A stretch of DNA of 64,000 nt from Variovorax sp. J2L1-78 (GCF_030317205.1 NZ_JASZYB010000001.1:496001-560000), one strand, 5' to 3'; shown: positions 1 through 9,119, numbered from the stretch's first letter. Notes: generated by a model not told the origin, from the letters alone. Made by a program: numbers and translations.

Positions 1-433
1 GGGCCCAGCGCACGGAGAGGCTGTCTGCAAAGCCGATGCCCAGGTAGTGGCGGCGGTAGTGCTCGCCATCGAACCATTCGGGTGGCAGCGTTTCGAAGAG
101 CAGCCGCGTGCGGAAGGGCTCGTCCCCCGAGACCGCCAGGACCTGCGAGACGTCGACCTCGGGTGAGCAGAGTTGGTCCTGCTGTTGCCGCATCGACTCG
201 ACCACGGCGGGGATTGGGTGCAGCAGCCGCACCAGCCGCGGACGCCAGCCTTCCAGCCGGTCGCCTGCCGGAGGCGTGGGAAGGCGCACCAGCGCGGACC
301 ACAGGGCGTTCTGGGCGCCGAGCATGTCGCACAGCGATGTGAGCAGGTGGGTGAGCGCCGCATCGCTTTCACCCATGGGAAAGTCCGCCAGCTCTTCCCA
401 GAGCGCATAGATGGCGTCGATCCGATCGTTCAT
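1..433 (-). CDS. Partial unidentified protein, possibly a LuxR-type regulator N-terminus
   Basis: An open frame starts at an ATG at 433 and runs leftward off the window, giving the first 144 residues without a stop. The visible part is rich in Leu, Trp and acidic residues, has no signal peptide or membrane segment, and looks like a cytoplasmic sensing domain. From memory it resembles the N-terminal region of some Variovorax helix-turn-helix LuxR-family regulators. The DNA-binding part would lie outside the window, so this is weak. No strong ribosome site is seen before the ATG. It could equally be another soluble protein of unknown role. Confidence 0.5.
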   Translation of the reverse strand, partial: MNDRIDAIYALWEELADFPMGESDAALTHLLTSLCDMLGAQNALWSALVRLPTPPAGDRLEGWRPRLVRLLHPIPAVVESMRQQQDQLCSPEVDVSQVLAVSGDEPFRTRLLFETLPPEWFDGEHYRRHYLGIGFADSLSVRWA

Positions 434-494
434 GCGAGGGTGTGTTCGGGCTGCCGCCGAGTGTAGGCAGCCGTCTGCTCGCGCGCGAATGGTC

Positions 495-1403
495 TTATGG
501 ACTAGCCCGTTCGTCGGCCCGGCGCTGCTGCAGGTGCTCGACCAGCAGGCGGGTCGCCGGCAGCAGCTCGCTGCCCTGGCGCACGCAGAGCACCAGCTCG
601 CGCCGTGCCCAGGGCTCGTCGAGCTTCACGGCCACCAGGGCCAGCGCGCGCAGGTACAGGCCCGCGCTGCCGCGCGGCATCACGCCGAAGCCCATGCCGT
701 TGGCGACCATCAGGCACAGCGCGTCGTAGCCGGTCACCTGCATGCGCGTCTTCAGGGGCAGGCCCATCTCGGCCGCTGCTTGCGTGACGCGGTTGTTGAT
801 GGCGCTGCCCGGATGCATGCCCACGAAGTCGAAGGGCAGGGCGTCGCGCAGCGCGATGCGGCGGCGCGACAGCGGATGCCCCTTGGGCACCACCACCACC
901 AGTTCGTCTTCCCGGTAGGGCAGCAGCGCGATGCGTTCGTCGCCGAAATGGCCGGCGTTGAGGATGCCGATGTCCGCGATGTTCTCGGCGACTTCGCGGG
1001 CCACCGCGGTGCTGATGCGCTCCTGCAGATGCACCTGCACACGCGGGTAGCGGTCCATGAAGTCGCGCAGCTCGCGCGGCAGGAACTGCGTGATGGCCGA
1101 GATGTTGGCCGACACGCGCACCTGGCCGCGCACGCCGTCGGCGTAGCCCTGCATCTGCGCAGCGATGTCGTCCAGGCCGTTGAGCACGCCGCGCGCCAGG
1201 CCGAGCAGCGCATAGGCCGCGGCGGTCGGCTCGGTGCCCTTGTTGCTGCGCGCGAACAGCACGGCGGACAGGGCGCCTTCCAACTCGCTGATGCGCCGGC
1301 TGGCCGCGGCGGTGGCGATGTGTTCGCGTGCGGCCGCGGCGGCGATGGTGCCGGTCTCCATGACCGCGACGAACAGGCGCAGGGATATCGGATCGAGTTT
1401 CAT
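495..1403 (-). CDS. LysR-family transcriptional regulator
   Basis: A 302-residue protein of normal LysR length. Residues 1-60 form the winged helix-turn-helix (MKLDPISLRLFVAVMETG at the start, then an Ala-rich recognition region and a RRISELE segment). The rest is a periplasmic-binding-like effector domain. It is divergent from the CoA-transferase operon across a 137-base gap holding an inverted repeat with LysR-type geometry. The usual inference is that it controls that operon and itself, with an acid or CoA-pathway intermediate as ligand. The recognition helix is unusually Ala-rich. The family call is firm; the target is inferred from position. Confidence 0.9.
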   Translation of the reverse strand: MKLDPISLRLFVAVMETGTIAAAAAREHIATAAASRRISELEGALSAVLFARSNKGTEPTAAAYALLGLARGVLNGLDDIAAQMQGYADGVRGQVRVSANISAITQFLPRELRDFMDRYPRVQVHLQERISTAVAREVAENIADIGILNAGHFGDERIALLPYREDELVVVVPKGHPLSRRRIALRDALPFDFVGMHPGSAINNRVTQAAAEMGLPLKTRMQVTGYDALCLMVANGMGFGVMPRGSAGLYLRALALVAVKLDEPWARRELVLCVRQGSELLPATRLLVEHLQQRRADERASP

Positions 1404-1411
1404 GATGATCG

Positions 1412-1438
1412 CCCATCATCGCGGATTGCGATGGTGGG
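1412..1438. promoter_or_regulatory. Inverted repeat, candidate LysR operator
   Basis: Two 11-base arms (CCCATCATCGC and GCGATGGTGGG) with one mismatch flank a 5-base spacer. The core ATC-N9-GAT has the T-N11-A form typical of LysR sites. It begins 9 bases upstream of the LysR start and lies about 100 bases upstream of the CoA-transferase start, so it could serve both divergent promoters. Confidence 0.5.
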
Positions 1439-1540
1439 CTCGTCGATGAGCGCTTTGCAGACCGCGCCTGCCTGGCGATCATCCATCTCGAGCTTGCCGC
1501 CTGCCGTTTCCGACGGGGCCGAGCGAAGAGAGACAACCCC

Positions 1541-2761
1541 ATGAACACCGCCACCACTGTCCCCGCCGCGCATACTGGCGCACTCGCCGGCGTCCGCATC
1601 ATCGAGATGGGCCAGTTGATCGCCGGCCCCTTTTGCGGCAAGACGCTCGGCGATTTCGGCGCCGAGGTGATCAAGATCGAGGCACCGGGCAGCGGCGATC
1701 CGCTGCGCAACTGGCGGCTGCTGCAGGACGGCACGTCCGTCTGGTGGCAGGTGCAGTCGCGCAACAAGCGCAGCATCGCGCTCGACCTGCGCAGCGCCGA
1801 AGGCCAGGAGATCGCGCGCAAGCTCATCGGCGAAGCCGACGTGCTGATCGAGAACTTCCGCCCCGGCACGCTCGAGGGCTGGGGCCTGGGCTGGGACGAC
1901 CTGCGCGAGCGCAACCCGGGCCTCGTGATGTTGCGCATCTCCGGCTATGGGCAGACCGGCCCCTACCGTGACCTGCCGGGCTTCGGCGTGATCGGCGAGG
2001 CCATGGGCGGCCTGCGCCATCTCACCGGCGAACCGGGCCGGGTGCCGGTGCGCGTGGGCGTGTCCATCGGCGACACGCTGGCCGCGCTGCACGGCGCCAT
2101 CGGTGTGCTCACCGCGCTCTACCACCGCAAGGTGAATGGCGGCCAGGGCCAAGTGATCGACGTGGCGTTGCACGAGGCGGTGTTCAACGTGATGGAGAGC
2201 CTGATCCCCGAGTACAGCGCCTTCGGCGCGGTGCGCGACGCCGCCGGCAGTGCGCTGCCGGGCATCGCGCCCAGCAACGCCTACGCCTGCACCGACGGCT
2301 ACGTGCTCGTCGCGGGCAACGGCGACAGCATCTTCCGCCGCCTGATGGACACCATCGGCCGGCCCGACCTGGCGAGCGCGCCCGACCTTCAGAGCAATGC
2401 CGGCCGCGTGGCCCGCGTGCAGGAACTCGATGCCGCCATCGGCGACTGGACGCGCACGCGGCCCATGGCCGAGGTGCTGGCCGTTCTGGGCGCGGCCAAG
2501 GTGCCGGCCGGCAAGGTCTACACCGCCAAGGACATCCACGAGGACCCGCACTACCGGGCGCGCGACATGATCCTGGCGCAGCAGACCCGCGACGGCCACA
2601 CGGTGGACGTGCCGGGCATCGTGCCCAAGCTGTCGGGCACGCCCGGCAGCATCCGCTCGTCCGCGCCGCGGCTCGGCGACGACACCGATGCCGTGCTGCG
2701 CGAAGCCGGCCTCACCGACACGCAGATCGCGGTCTTGCGCGAGAAAGGCATCGTGGCATGA
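1541..2761 (+). CDS. CaiB/BaiF family (class III) CoA-transferase
   Basis: A 406-residue family III CoA-transferase, the usual length. It moves CoA between acyl-CoA and free acid through an aspartyl-CoA thioester. The N-terminus carries the conserved GVRIIEMGQLIAGPFCGKTLGDFGAEVIKIE-type region, and the catalytic Asp lies in the segment RVGVSIGDTLAALHG, around residue 180. It is soluble, with no signal peptide. Its stop overlaps the start of the HMG-CoA-lyase-like gene (ATGA), so the two are translationally coupled. Together with the downstream binding protein this suggests uptake of an acid, activation to a CoA ester and retro-aldol cleavage. The substrate cannot be read from the sequence. 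Confidence 0.92.
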   Translation: MNTATTVPAAHTGALAGVRIIEMGQLIAGPFCGKTLGDFGAEVIKIEAPGSGDPLRNWRLLQDGTSVWWQVQSRNKRSIALDLRSAEGQEIARKLIGEADVLIENFRPGTLEGWGLGWDDLRERNPGLVMLRISGYGQTGPYRDLPGFGVIGEAMGGLRHLTGEPGRVPVRVGVSIGDTLAALHGAIGVLTALYHRKVNGGQGQVIDVALHEAVFNVMESLIPEYSAFGAVRDAAGSALPGIAPSNAYACTDGYVLVAGNGDSIFRRLMDTIGRPDLASAPDLQSNAGRVARVQELDAAIGDWTRTRPMAEVLAVLGAAKVPAGKVYTAKDIHEDPHYRARDMILAQQTRDGHTVDVPGIVPKLSGTPGSIRSSAPRLGDDTDAVLREAGLTDTQIAVLREKGIVA

Positions 2762-3753
2762 ATACACTGAATACGTCTGCATCGACGGCCTGGCAGGGCG
2801 GGCGCCGGCGCATCCACCTGCAGGACGTCGGCCCGCGCGACGGCCTGCAGATGGAGCAGGCCTTCGTGCCCACGGCCGACAAGATCGCACTGGTCGACCT
2901 GCTGTCCACCGCGGGCCTGGCGAAGATCGAGGTGACCTCCTTCGTGTCGCCGCAGGCCATCCCCGCGCTGCGCGATGCCGAGATCGTGCTGCGCGAGATC
3001 CGCCGCGCGCCGGGCATCGTCTACACCTGCCTGGTGCCCAATCTGCGCGGCGCCGAACGCGCCATCGAGGCCCGGGCCGACGAACTGAACCTGGTGATGT
3101 CGTGCAGCGAGACGCACAACCTCGCCAACCTGCGCATGACGCGCGAGCAGTCCTTCGTCGCACTGACCGCCGTGATGGCGCTGGCACAGCAGGCGCAGGT
3201 GCCCATCAACGTGTCGCTGTCGTGCGCCTTCGGCTGCCCGATGGAAGGCGACGTGCCGCCGGATGTGGTGCTCGACTGGGCGGCGCGCTTCGTCGCACTC
3301 GGTGCGCGCGGCATCACGCTGTGCGACACCACCGGCATGGCCTTCCCGACCCAGGTCGCGGCATTGACGCGCGGCTTTCGCGAGCGCTTCGCCGACACTG
3401 AACTGACCCTGCATTTCCACAACACGCGCGGCATGGGCCTGGCCAACGTGCTGGCGTCCATCGACGCCGGTGCGGACCGCTTCGACGCCTCGCTCGGCGG
3501 CCTGGGCGGTTGCCCGTATGCGCCCGGCGCCAGCGGCAACGTGTGCACCGAGGAGATCGTGCATGCGCTCGAACTGATGGATTTCGATACCGGCTGCGAC
3601 CTCGCGGTGCTGCTGGAAGCCGCACGCCGGCTGCCCGCCCTCATCGGCCACGACACGCCGAGCCAGATCGCCAAGGCCGGCCGCCGCCTCGACCTGCACG
3701 CGCCGCCGCCCGATTTCGAGACCTGGCGCGCGCGTGCGGCGGCGCGCGGTTGA
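2758..3753 (+). CDS. Hydroxymethylglutaryl-CoA lyase family protein
   Basis: A 331-residue TIM-barrel lyase of the HMGL-like (DRE-TIM) superfamily. It has the metal/substrate motif QDVGPRDGLQ near residue 22, the HFHNTRGMG segment, and the C-terminal active-site loop GGLGGCPYAPGASGN with its catalytic Cys. These enzymes cleave 3-hydroxy-3-methylglutaryl-CoA or related 3-hydroxyacyl-CoAs to acetyl-CoA plus an oxo acid. Coupling to a CaiB-type transferase favours a branched or dicarboxylic acid substrate, such as an HMG-CoA or citramalyl-CoA analogue, over leucine catabolism, whose usual partner genes are absent here. The family is certain; the substrate is inferred. Confidence 0.9.
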   Translation: MNTLNTSASTAWQGGRRRIHLQDVGPRDGLQMEQAFVPTADKIALVDLLSTAGLAKIEVTSFVSPQAIPALRDAEIVLREIRRAPGIVYTCLVPNLRGAERAIEARADELNLVMSCSETHNLANLRMTREQSFVALTAVMALAQQAQVPINVSLSCAFGCPMEGDVPPDVVLDWAARFVALGARGITLCDTTGMAFPTQVAALTRGFRERFADTELTLHFHNTRGMGLANVLASIDAGADRFDASLGGLGGCPYAPGASGNVCTEEIVHALELMDFDTGCDLAVLLEAARRLPALIGHDTPSQIAKAGRRLDLHAPPPDFETWRARAAARG

Positions 3754-3800
3754 CCGACTGAATCCCCCGATCCCATACCTATAGCCACGGAGACTTCCTC

Positions 3801-4793
3801 ATGCGTTCCCTTCCTCTGTCCCGCCGTCGCACGCTGGCGGCCTCTGCCGCGCTGCTCGCCGCAGTCACCCTCGGTGCATCGGCCCAGCCGGGCACCTACC
3901 CGAGCCGTCCGGTCACGCTGCTGGTGCCGACGGCGGCCGGCGGCACGACCGACATCTCGGCACGCATGCTCGGCGTGCCGCTGGGTACGGCGCTCGGCCA
4001 GCCGGTGGTGGTCGACAACCGCGGCGGCGGCAACGGCGCCATCGCGGCCATCGCGGTCAAGCGCGCCGAGGCCGACGGCTACACGCTGCTGATGCAGTAC
4101 TCGGGCTACCACGTCATCACGCCGCTGGTCAGCAAGCAGACGCCGCAATGGGGCCCGCAGGACCTCACGGCCGTGGCCAACGTCATCTCCGCCCCGCAGA
4201 TCGTGGTGGTGCGCGCCGACCTGCCGTACAAGACGATGGCCGAGTTCGTGGCCTACGCCAAGGCCAACCCCGGCAAGGTGAACTACGCCTCGTCGGGCAA
4301 CGGCTCGCTGCAGCACGCGACCGGCGCCATGCTCGAACAACAGGCTGGCATCCGCATGACGCATATCCCGTACAAGGGCACCGGGCCGGCGCTGCAGGAC
4401 CTGCTGGCCGGCCAGGTCGACATCACCTTCGGCACCGCGCCGCCCTTCATCCCGCACATCCACAGCGGCAAGCTGCGGGTGCTCGCGACCACCGGCAAGG
4501 CCCGGCTGCCCAGCCTGCCCGATGTGCCCACCACCGCGGAGGCGGGCCTGCCGAAGCTGGACGCGACCTCCTGGTTCGCCGTCTATGCGCCGGCCAAGAC
4601 GCCGAAGCCGATCGTCGACAAGCTGTCGGCCGACATCGCCAAGGTGGTGGGCACCCCGGCCTTCCAGAAGAAGGCCGAAGAGCAGGGCGCGACGGCCGAC
4701 TACCAGACGCCGACGCAGCTCGATGCGAAGGTGAAGAAGGAGTCGGAGGACTGGGCCGCGGTGGTGAAGGCCGCGAAGATCGAGGCCGACTGA
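3801..4793 (+). CDS. Bug family tripartite tricarboxylate transporter substrate-binding protein
   Basis: A 330-residue periplasmic binding protein with an N-terminal signal peptide (RRR, then a hydrophobic stretch ending ASA-Q). It has the family hallmarks VTLLVPTAAGGTTD, VVDNRGGG, PYKGTGPALQDLLAGQ and a VPTTAEAG segment. Bug proteins hand carboxylates to a TctA/TctB-type membrane pair, and no such pair is in this window. It is third in the operon with the CoA-transferase and lyase, so it probably binds their substrate. The start is the ATG after an AC-GGAG ribosome site. A 7-bp GC hairpin follows the stop. Confidence 0.93.
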   Translation: MRSLPLSRRRTLAASAALLAAVTLGASAQPGTYPSRPVTLLVPTAAGGTTDISARMLGVPLGTALGQPVVVDNRGGGNGAIAAIAVKRAEADGYTLLMQYSGYHVITPLVSKQTPQWGPQDLTAVANVISAPQIVVVRADLPYKTMAEFVAYAKANPGKVNYASSGNGSLQHATGAMLEQQAGIRMTHIPYKGTGPALQDLLAGQVDITFGTAPPFIPHIHSGKLRVLATTGKARLPSLPDVPTTAEAGLPKLDATSWFAVYAPAKTPKPIVDKLSADIAKVVGTPAFQKKAEEQGATADYQTPTQLDAKVKKESEDWAAVVKAAKIEAD

Positions 4794-4799
4794 CGGCCC

Positions 4800-4818
4800 G
4801 CCGGCCTCCTGGGCCGGC
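4800..4818. terminator. GC hairpin between convergent genes
   Basis: A perfect 7-bp stem (GCCGGCC / GGCCGGC) with a 5-base loop sits between the stop of the Bug gene (+) and the stop of the isochorismatase-type gene (-). There is no T-tract, so intrinsic termination is only likely. It could act in both directions. Confidence 0.5.
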
Positions 4819-4835
4819 CACCGGGATCGACGCGG

Positions 4836-5462
4836 CTAACGGGGCAGCATGTCCCGCGCGTAGTTCAAGCCGATGCCATAGCCGCCGCCGTTGCGCGCGA
4901 TCACGGCGCGCGCGGCATCGTAGGTGGCCTTGCGTGTCCAGTCGCGCTGCAGCTCCAGCACCACCTGCAGCCAGCTGGTCATCGTGGCGCCGCCGTCCTG
5001 CATGCGGCGCAGTGCCAGTTCGTGTCCCGTCTCGGTCAGGCCGCCGCAGGTGTCGGCGACGACGTAGCTGTCGAAGCCGGCCTCCTGGGCGCTCAGCACC
5101 GCGAAGCTGATGCATGCCTCGGTCAGCATGCCCGAGAACAGCAGCTTCTTTCGACCGGTGGCCTCGATGGCCGCCAGGGCAGCCTCGTCCTCGAACACGT
5201 TCATGCTTCGCCGATCGATCACGGGGTGCGCCGGCAACTCCGCCTGGAGGTCGGGCAGCAGCGGCCCGCTGTAGACCTTCGTCGCGGACGTACTGATGAC
5301 GATCGGCAGGTCGAACGCCCGGGCCGTGCGCGCCAGCGCCACCGTGTTGTTCAGCAGGACCTGCCGGTCCATCGACTGCACGCCGAAGGCCAGTCCGGCC
5401 TGGTGATCGATCAGGACCAGTGCGCAGTTTTCCGGCGTGAGCAGGTGGGTGGATGCAGCCAT
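4836..5462 (-). CDS. Isochorismatase-fold cysteine hydrolase (YcaC-like)
   Basis: A 208-residue cytoplasmic hydrolase. The catalytic Asp lies in ALVLIDHQ (residues 14-21) and the nucleophilic Cys in the segment GMLTEACISFAVLSA, as in isochorismatase-like amidases. The remainder resembles YcaC-type proteins of unknown substrate. A clear GAGGAG ribosome site precedes the ATG. It converges with the CoA-transferase operon and stands alone; its upstream neighbour is 297 bases away. That intervening stretch (5463-5759) shows no convincing gene. The hydrolase family is secure, and the reaction (amide or ester of a small acid) is not known. Confidence 0.88.
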   Translation of the reverse strand: MAASTHLLTPENCALVLIDHQAGLAFGVQSMDRQVLLNNTVALARTARAFDLPIVISTSATKVYSGPLLPDLQAELPAHPVIDRRSMNVFEDEAALAAIEATGRKKLLFSGMLTEACISFAVLSAQEAGFDSYVVADTCGGLTETGHELALRRMQDGGATMTSWLQVVLELQRDWTRKATYDAARAVIARNGGGYGIGLNYARDMLPR

Positions 5463-5759
5463 GGCGGGTTCTCCTCAGGTTCAATGGCAGGGATTGGTGT
5501 CGCCGACGTTAGCGATCGGATGTCCGCCGGTCTTGAATGAAAGTGCGGGGGATGTTCCGTTCGTGCGGTCGCAGCCCGGCGGCGGACCTCGGCGCTCAGG
5601 CCGGCCGGAGATGCCTCGGACGACGTCTCGAACCCAGGCAAGGCCGGCGCCGGTGACGGAGGGCCGGCAGCCGTGTGAGGAATCAAGCGAGTCGAGGAAG
5701 GCGGTCGTGCTCGCCTCATCCCTCAAGCTGCGCAGGCAGCGGCTCAGGCCGCCTCCTGC

Positions 5760-6872
5760 CTAGCGCACCAGGTGGCGGTAGCGCAGGTTGAGCAGCACGT
5801 AGCAGATCATGGTCGTCGTGATGCCCACCAGCATGGCGCAGAGCCCGAGCGGCAACATCAGCACGAGTGCCGTCAGCGCGAACACGGCCGCCGTGTTGGA
5901 CAGCAGGTAAGGCCGCAGCTCGGGCACCTCCATGTAGTAGCCGTACTGCTTGCCCAGGAAGAACAGCACCGTACCGGCCGCGGCCAGCCGACGGAAGTCG
6001 TCCGGGTCGAGGTCATCCAGGATCGCATGCCGGATCAGCGAGGCCAGGATCGCCAGGCCGATGAACAGGAAGAAGTGCGAATAGAGGATCGAGTGCCCGG
6101 TCGCCAACTTGCGCTGTTCCAGCAGGTGGAAGCTGTCGTAGTAGATCCACCAGATGGCCGACACCATGACGAATCCGCTGACCGCGGCGATGACGCTGGA
6201 ACGGTCCCACGCGATGTGCGCCAGCGCCGCGGAGATGCTGATCACCGATTCGCCCAGCATGATGATGGTCAGCAGGCCCACTCGCTCGACCAGATGTGCC
6301 GCGTGCGCCGGCACGACGTGCAGTCTCCGGCGCAGCAGCACCAGGGCCGCCATGTCGAACACGATCCCGGCATAGAAGACCAGGTAGCGCCACGGTGGCT
6401 CCAGCAGGACCGAGGAAAGACTGATCGCGGCGCCGACGGCGAACACGGTGCCCACCGTCGACGCGAAGCCGCCCCCGTCGTGGTGCTTGCGCCTGGAGAC
6501 GAAGTACATCGCGGCGATGATCAGCCGCGCCCCGCAGTAGCAGGCTACGGCCAGCACGTAGTGTTCCTGGGTACCGGCGGAGCTCTGCGCCGAGATCACG
6601 ATCAGCAGGAACATGATCAGCAGGGTGGACAGCCGATGCTGGCGGCTGTCGGTGTCGAAGCGGTTGGCGTAGATCGTGTGGCCCGCCCAGATCCACCACA
6701 GCGGCAGGAACACCAGTACGAAGCGCATGACCTGCTGCCCCCCGATGTGGCCCTCATGCGCTTCGCTCAGAATCTCGCCGGCGCCGTGCAGGGCAACGAC
6801 GAAGATCAGGTCGAAGAACAGCTCCAGCCACGTCGCGCGCCGGTGAGGGTCGAAATATCGCAGGTCCTTCAC
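5760..6872 (-). CDS. ltrA: Low temperature requirement A (LtrA) family membrane protein
   Basis: A polytopic inner-membrane protein with about ten hydrophobic segments. It carries the LtrA N-terminal signature: an aromatic/basic start (KDLRYFDPHRRATWLELFFD) followed by LIFVVALH, and a GLLTIIMLGESVISI segment. The preferred start is a GTG at 6872, giving 370 residues and placing the signature at the N-terminus as in the family. An upstream ATG at 6974 would add 34 residues of non-homologous sequence. LtrA was named in Listeria for growth in the cold, but its molecular function is unknown. It is monocistronic here. Confidence 0.88.
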   Translation of the reverse strand: MKDLRYFDPHRRATWLELFFDLIFVVALHGAGEILSEAHEGHIGGQQVMRFVLVFLPLWWIWAGHTIYANRFDTDSRQHRLSTLLIMFLLIVISAQSSAGTQEHYVLAVACYCGARLIIAAMYFVSRRKHHDGGGFASTVGTVFAVGAAISLSSVLLEPPWRYLVFYAGIVFDMAALVLLRRRLHVVPAHAAHLVERVGLLTIIMLGESVISISAALAHIAWDRSSVIAAVSGFVMVSAIWWIYYDSFHLLEQRKLATGHSILYSHFFLFIGLAILASLIRHAILDDLDPDDFRRLAAAGTVLFFLGKQYGYYMEVPELRPYLLSNTAAVFALTALVLMLPLGLCAMLVGITTTMICYVLLNLRYRHLVR

Positions 6873-7021
6873 AGAGCCATCATAGGCCTGGGGCCCGGCC
6901 CTGCGCGTAGGGCGCCGGTGCAGGCCGTCGTGCCGCGACAAAGTGCAGGGCAGCTGCACAACCAACGGCACCATCGCCTTGCGCTATGCCAATGGCTTCA
7001 CCCGCCTCCGCCGAAAGCTGA

Positions 7022-8023
7022 CTACTTGCCGTTCAGTGCCAGCCGCTTCTGCGCGGCTTGAAAGATGCGACCCCGTGCGAGCCGCATGGCCTGCCCGCGC
7101 TGTTGGCTCTCTGGCGAGACCGTCGAGTTCACGGCCACGACCAGGTCCAGCGGCGGGTGAACCCAGATCACCTGGCCTGCGTAGCCGCTTGCGATGTACG
7201 TCGGACCGGACGCGATCCACCAGCCCAGTCCGTACGGCAAGCCGACGGGCGGCCCGCCGGCAGTTTGAGGTTTAACCAGCTGCGCTACGAACCCGCGGGG
7301 CAGAACTTGGTGGTCTGCCCATCGCCCGTCCTGTAGCAGCAGCGCGCCGACCTTGGTCATGTCCACCGTTCTCATCCACGCACTGTTGTGAACGTATTGG
7401 GGCTCCCGTAAAGCCAGTGGCGTCACAAGTTGGTCGCGCACCAGGTCGGCGATGCGGCGGCCGGTGATTCGTTCGAGAATGGCTTGAACCATGAGCGGAC
7501 CGCTGTTGTCGTAAGCGAACCGCTCGCCTGGGGCTGCCCGAATCGGCCGGGCCCAAGCCACCGCTGGAGCGAGTGGCGCGGCAGTCCCTGTGGCGTCATC
7601 CACCTCGAAGCCAGTTGTCATGGCGAGGAGATGTCGAAGCGTGATGGCTTGCGAACGAGGGTCCGAGTTGAGGGCGCGCCACTCGGGGATGAGGTCGACC
7701 ACCGGCTGTTCCAACGAAGCAAGCTGCCCGCGCTGCAGAGCGGTTCCCACCAGCAGGGCCATGGCGCTCTTGCTGACGGACTGCGCGTCTCGCAGAGTAT
7801 CGGGATTGCCATCACGGTAATACTCGTACACCTTGCGGCCCTGGAGAACGACCACCACGCTCTGGACATCACCCAGGCCCGTGGCAATACCTTCGTCGAA
7901 GCCTTCGAAGACGGCTGCGTCGAGGTGCTGCTCTTGAGGGGGCGACATTCGCCAAGGCTGCAACTCCTGCGCAAAAGCGGTGGCCGCAACCATCGAACAA
8001 AGCCAGACGACGAATCTCCGCAT
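7022..8023 (-). CDS. Serine hydrolase, beta-lactamase (class C-like) family
   Basis: A 333-residue exported serine hydrolase. A short signal peptide (MRRFVVWLCSMVAATAFA-Q) precedes the penicillin-binding-protein-like fold. The nucleophile is in SVSK (Ser-x-x-Lys) at about residue 86, the second motif is YDN at about residue 171, and a PYGLGWW segment precedes the third motif. Such proteins are esterases, peptidases or lactamase relatives, and the sequence does not decide which. Codon use looks less GC-rich at third positions than its neighbours, which may mean later acquisition. It is separated from both flanking genes by more than 80 bases. Confidence 0.88.
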   Translation of the reverse strand: MRRFVVWLCSMVAATAFAQELQPWRMSPPQEQHLDAAVFEGFDEGIATGLGDVQSVVVVLQGRKVYEYYRDGNPDTLRDAQSVSKSAMALLVGTALQRGQLASLEQPVVDLIPEWRALNSDPRSQAITLRHLLAMTTGFEVDDATGTAAPLAPAVAWARPIRAAPGERFAYDNSGPLMVQAILERITGRRIADLVRDQLVTPLALREPQYVHNSAWMRTVDMTKVGALLLQDGRWADHQVLPRGFVAQLVKPQTAGGPPVGLPYGLGWWIASGPTYIASGYAGQVIWVHPPLDLVVAVNSTVSPESQQRGQAMRLARGRIFQAAQKRLALNGK

Positions 8024-8106
8024 CTTGCCCCCCCAGTTTTTTGTCGCGTACGTGTGAAGGCACGTTCAAACCCTGAAGAGGGTCGGGATGTCCCGCGCGT
8101 CCGCGT

Positions 8107-8901
8107 TCAGACGATTCGCACCGACAGGTTCGGCAAGCCGTCGATGTGGATCTCGATCAGATCGCCGCGCACCACCGGCCCGACGTTTTCGGGCGTGCCG
8201 GAATAGATGATGTCGCCGGGCATCAGCTCGAAGGCCTGCGACAGCCGGCTGATCTGCTCGGCCACCGACCAGATCATGTACTTGAGCGTGGCGCTCTGCT
8301 TGGTCTGGCCGTTCACCTTGAGCCAGATCGCACCGTCGGCGAAGTGTCCGACCTTCGCCACCGGGTGGATGGGGCCGACCGGTGCCGAGTGGTCGAAGCT
8401 CTTGCCGATCTCCCACGGCTTCTTCTGGTCGCCCATCTCGCGCTGCAGGTCGCGCCGCGTCATGTCGAGTCCCAGCGAATAGCCGTACACCAGACTCAGC
8501 GCGTCGGCGGCGGCGATGTTGCGCCCGCCCTTGGACAACGCCACCACCAGCTCCACCTCGTAGTGGTAGTTCTTCGTGAGCGTCGGGTAGGGGTGGTCGG
8601 CCACCTCGCCGGGCGTGACCACCTGGATGGCGTCCGCCGGCTTCTGGAAGAAGAAGGGCGGCTCGCGCGTCGGATCGGATCCCATCTCGCGCGCGTGCGC
8701 CGCGTAGTTGCGACCGATGCAGTAGATGCGCCGCACCGGAAACACCTGGTCGGTGCCCACGATGGGAATGGTCACTGACGGGACGTCGAACGGCGTCCGG
8801 GTCGATCCGCTGCGGCCCGCCGGGCTCGCGCAGCCCGCCAGGGCCCCGGCCACCGTGGCCGCGCCGCCGACCATCAGATGGCGTCGTGTGTTGCTGCTCA
8901 T
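8107..8901 (-). CDS. Fumarylacetoacetate hydrolase family protein with lipoprotein signal
   Basis: A 264-residue FAH-fold protein from the ATG at 8901. The catalytic core is intact: YCIGRNYAAHAREMG, the metal ligands in HYEVELVVAL, the Asp in GYSLGLDMTRRD, and the C-terminal PGDIIYSGTPENVGPV. Such enzymes cleave or decarboxylate acylpyruvates and oxaloacetate-like acids, normally in the cytosol. The odd feature is the N-terminus: TRRHLMVGG (twin-Arg-like), a hydrophobic Ala/Gly stretch and the lipobox LAGC followed by a Pro/Ser linker. It is therefore predicted to be an exported lipoprotein. It is divergent from the metallophosphoesterase gene. Confidence 0.85.
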   Translation of the reverse strand: MSSNTRRHLMVGGAATVAGALAGCASPAGRSGSTRTPFDVPSVTIPIVGTDQVFPVRRIYCIGRNYAAHAREMGSDPTREPPFFFQKPADAIQVVTPGEVADHPYPTLTKNYHYEVELVVALSKGGRNIAAADALSLVYGYSLGLDMTRRDLQREMGDQKKPWEIGKSFDHSAPVGPIHPVAKVGHFADGAIWLKVNGQTKQSATLKYMIWSVAEQISRLSQAFELMPGDIIYSGTPENVGPVVRGDLIEIHIDGLPNLSVRIV

Positions 8902-9119
8902 GGATGTGTTTCCTGCTGTTGTTGGCATATCTGCGTCATGGCGTGCCACGGCGAGCGGGCCATTGTGCGAGCCGAGTGTCGGTCCGGCTAGGCGGGAATC
9001 CCCCGGGTGCCAAGCCAGCGCAGCGCTGGCCGGAGCCGACAAGTGTCACGCGTGCTTCATGGGGGCGTCATGCCCGCTGCCTACGCTGCGCGCTCCTCCG
9101 GCTCCTGTCCTTCTTTCCC

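Noticed and set aside
5481..5726. An 81-residue minus-strand frame in the gap between the isochorismatase-type gene and ltrA.
   Set aside because: No ribosome site, no domain, overlapping frames of equal quality on both strands. The gap 5463-5759 shows nothing convincing.
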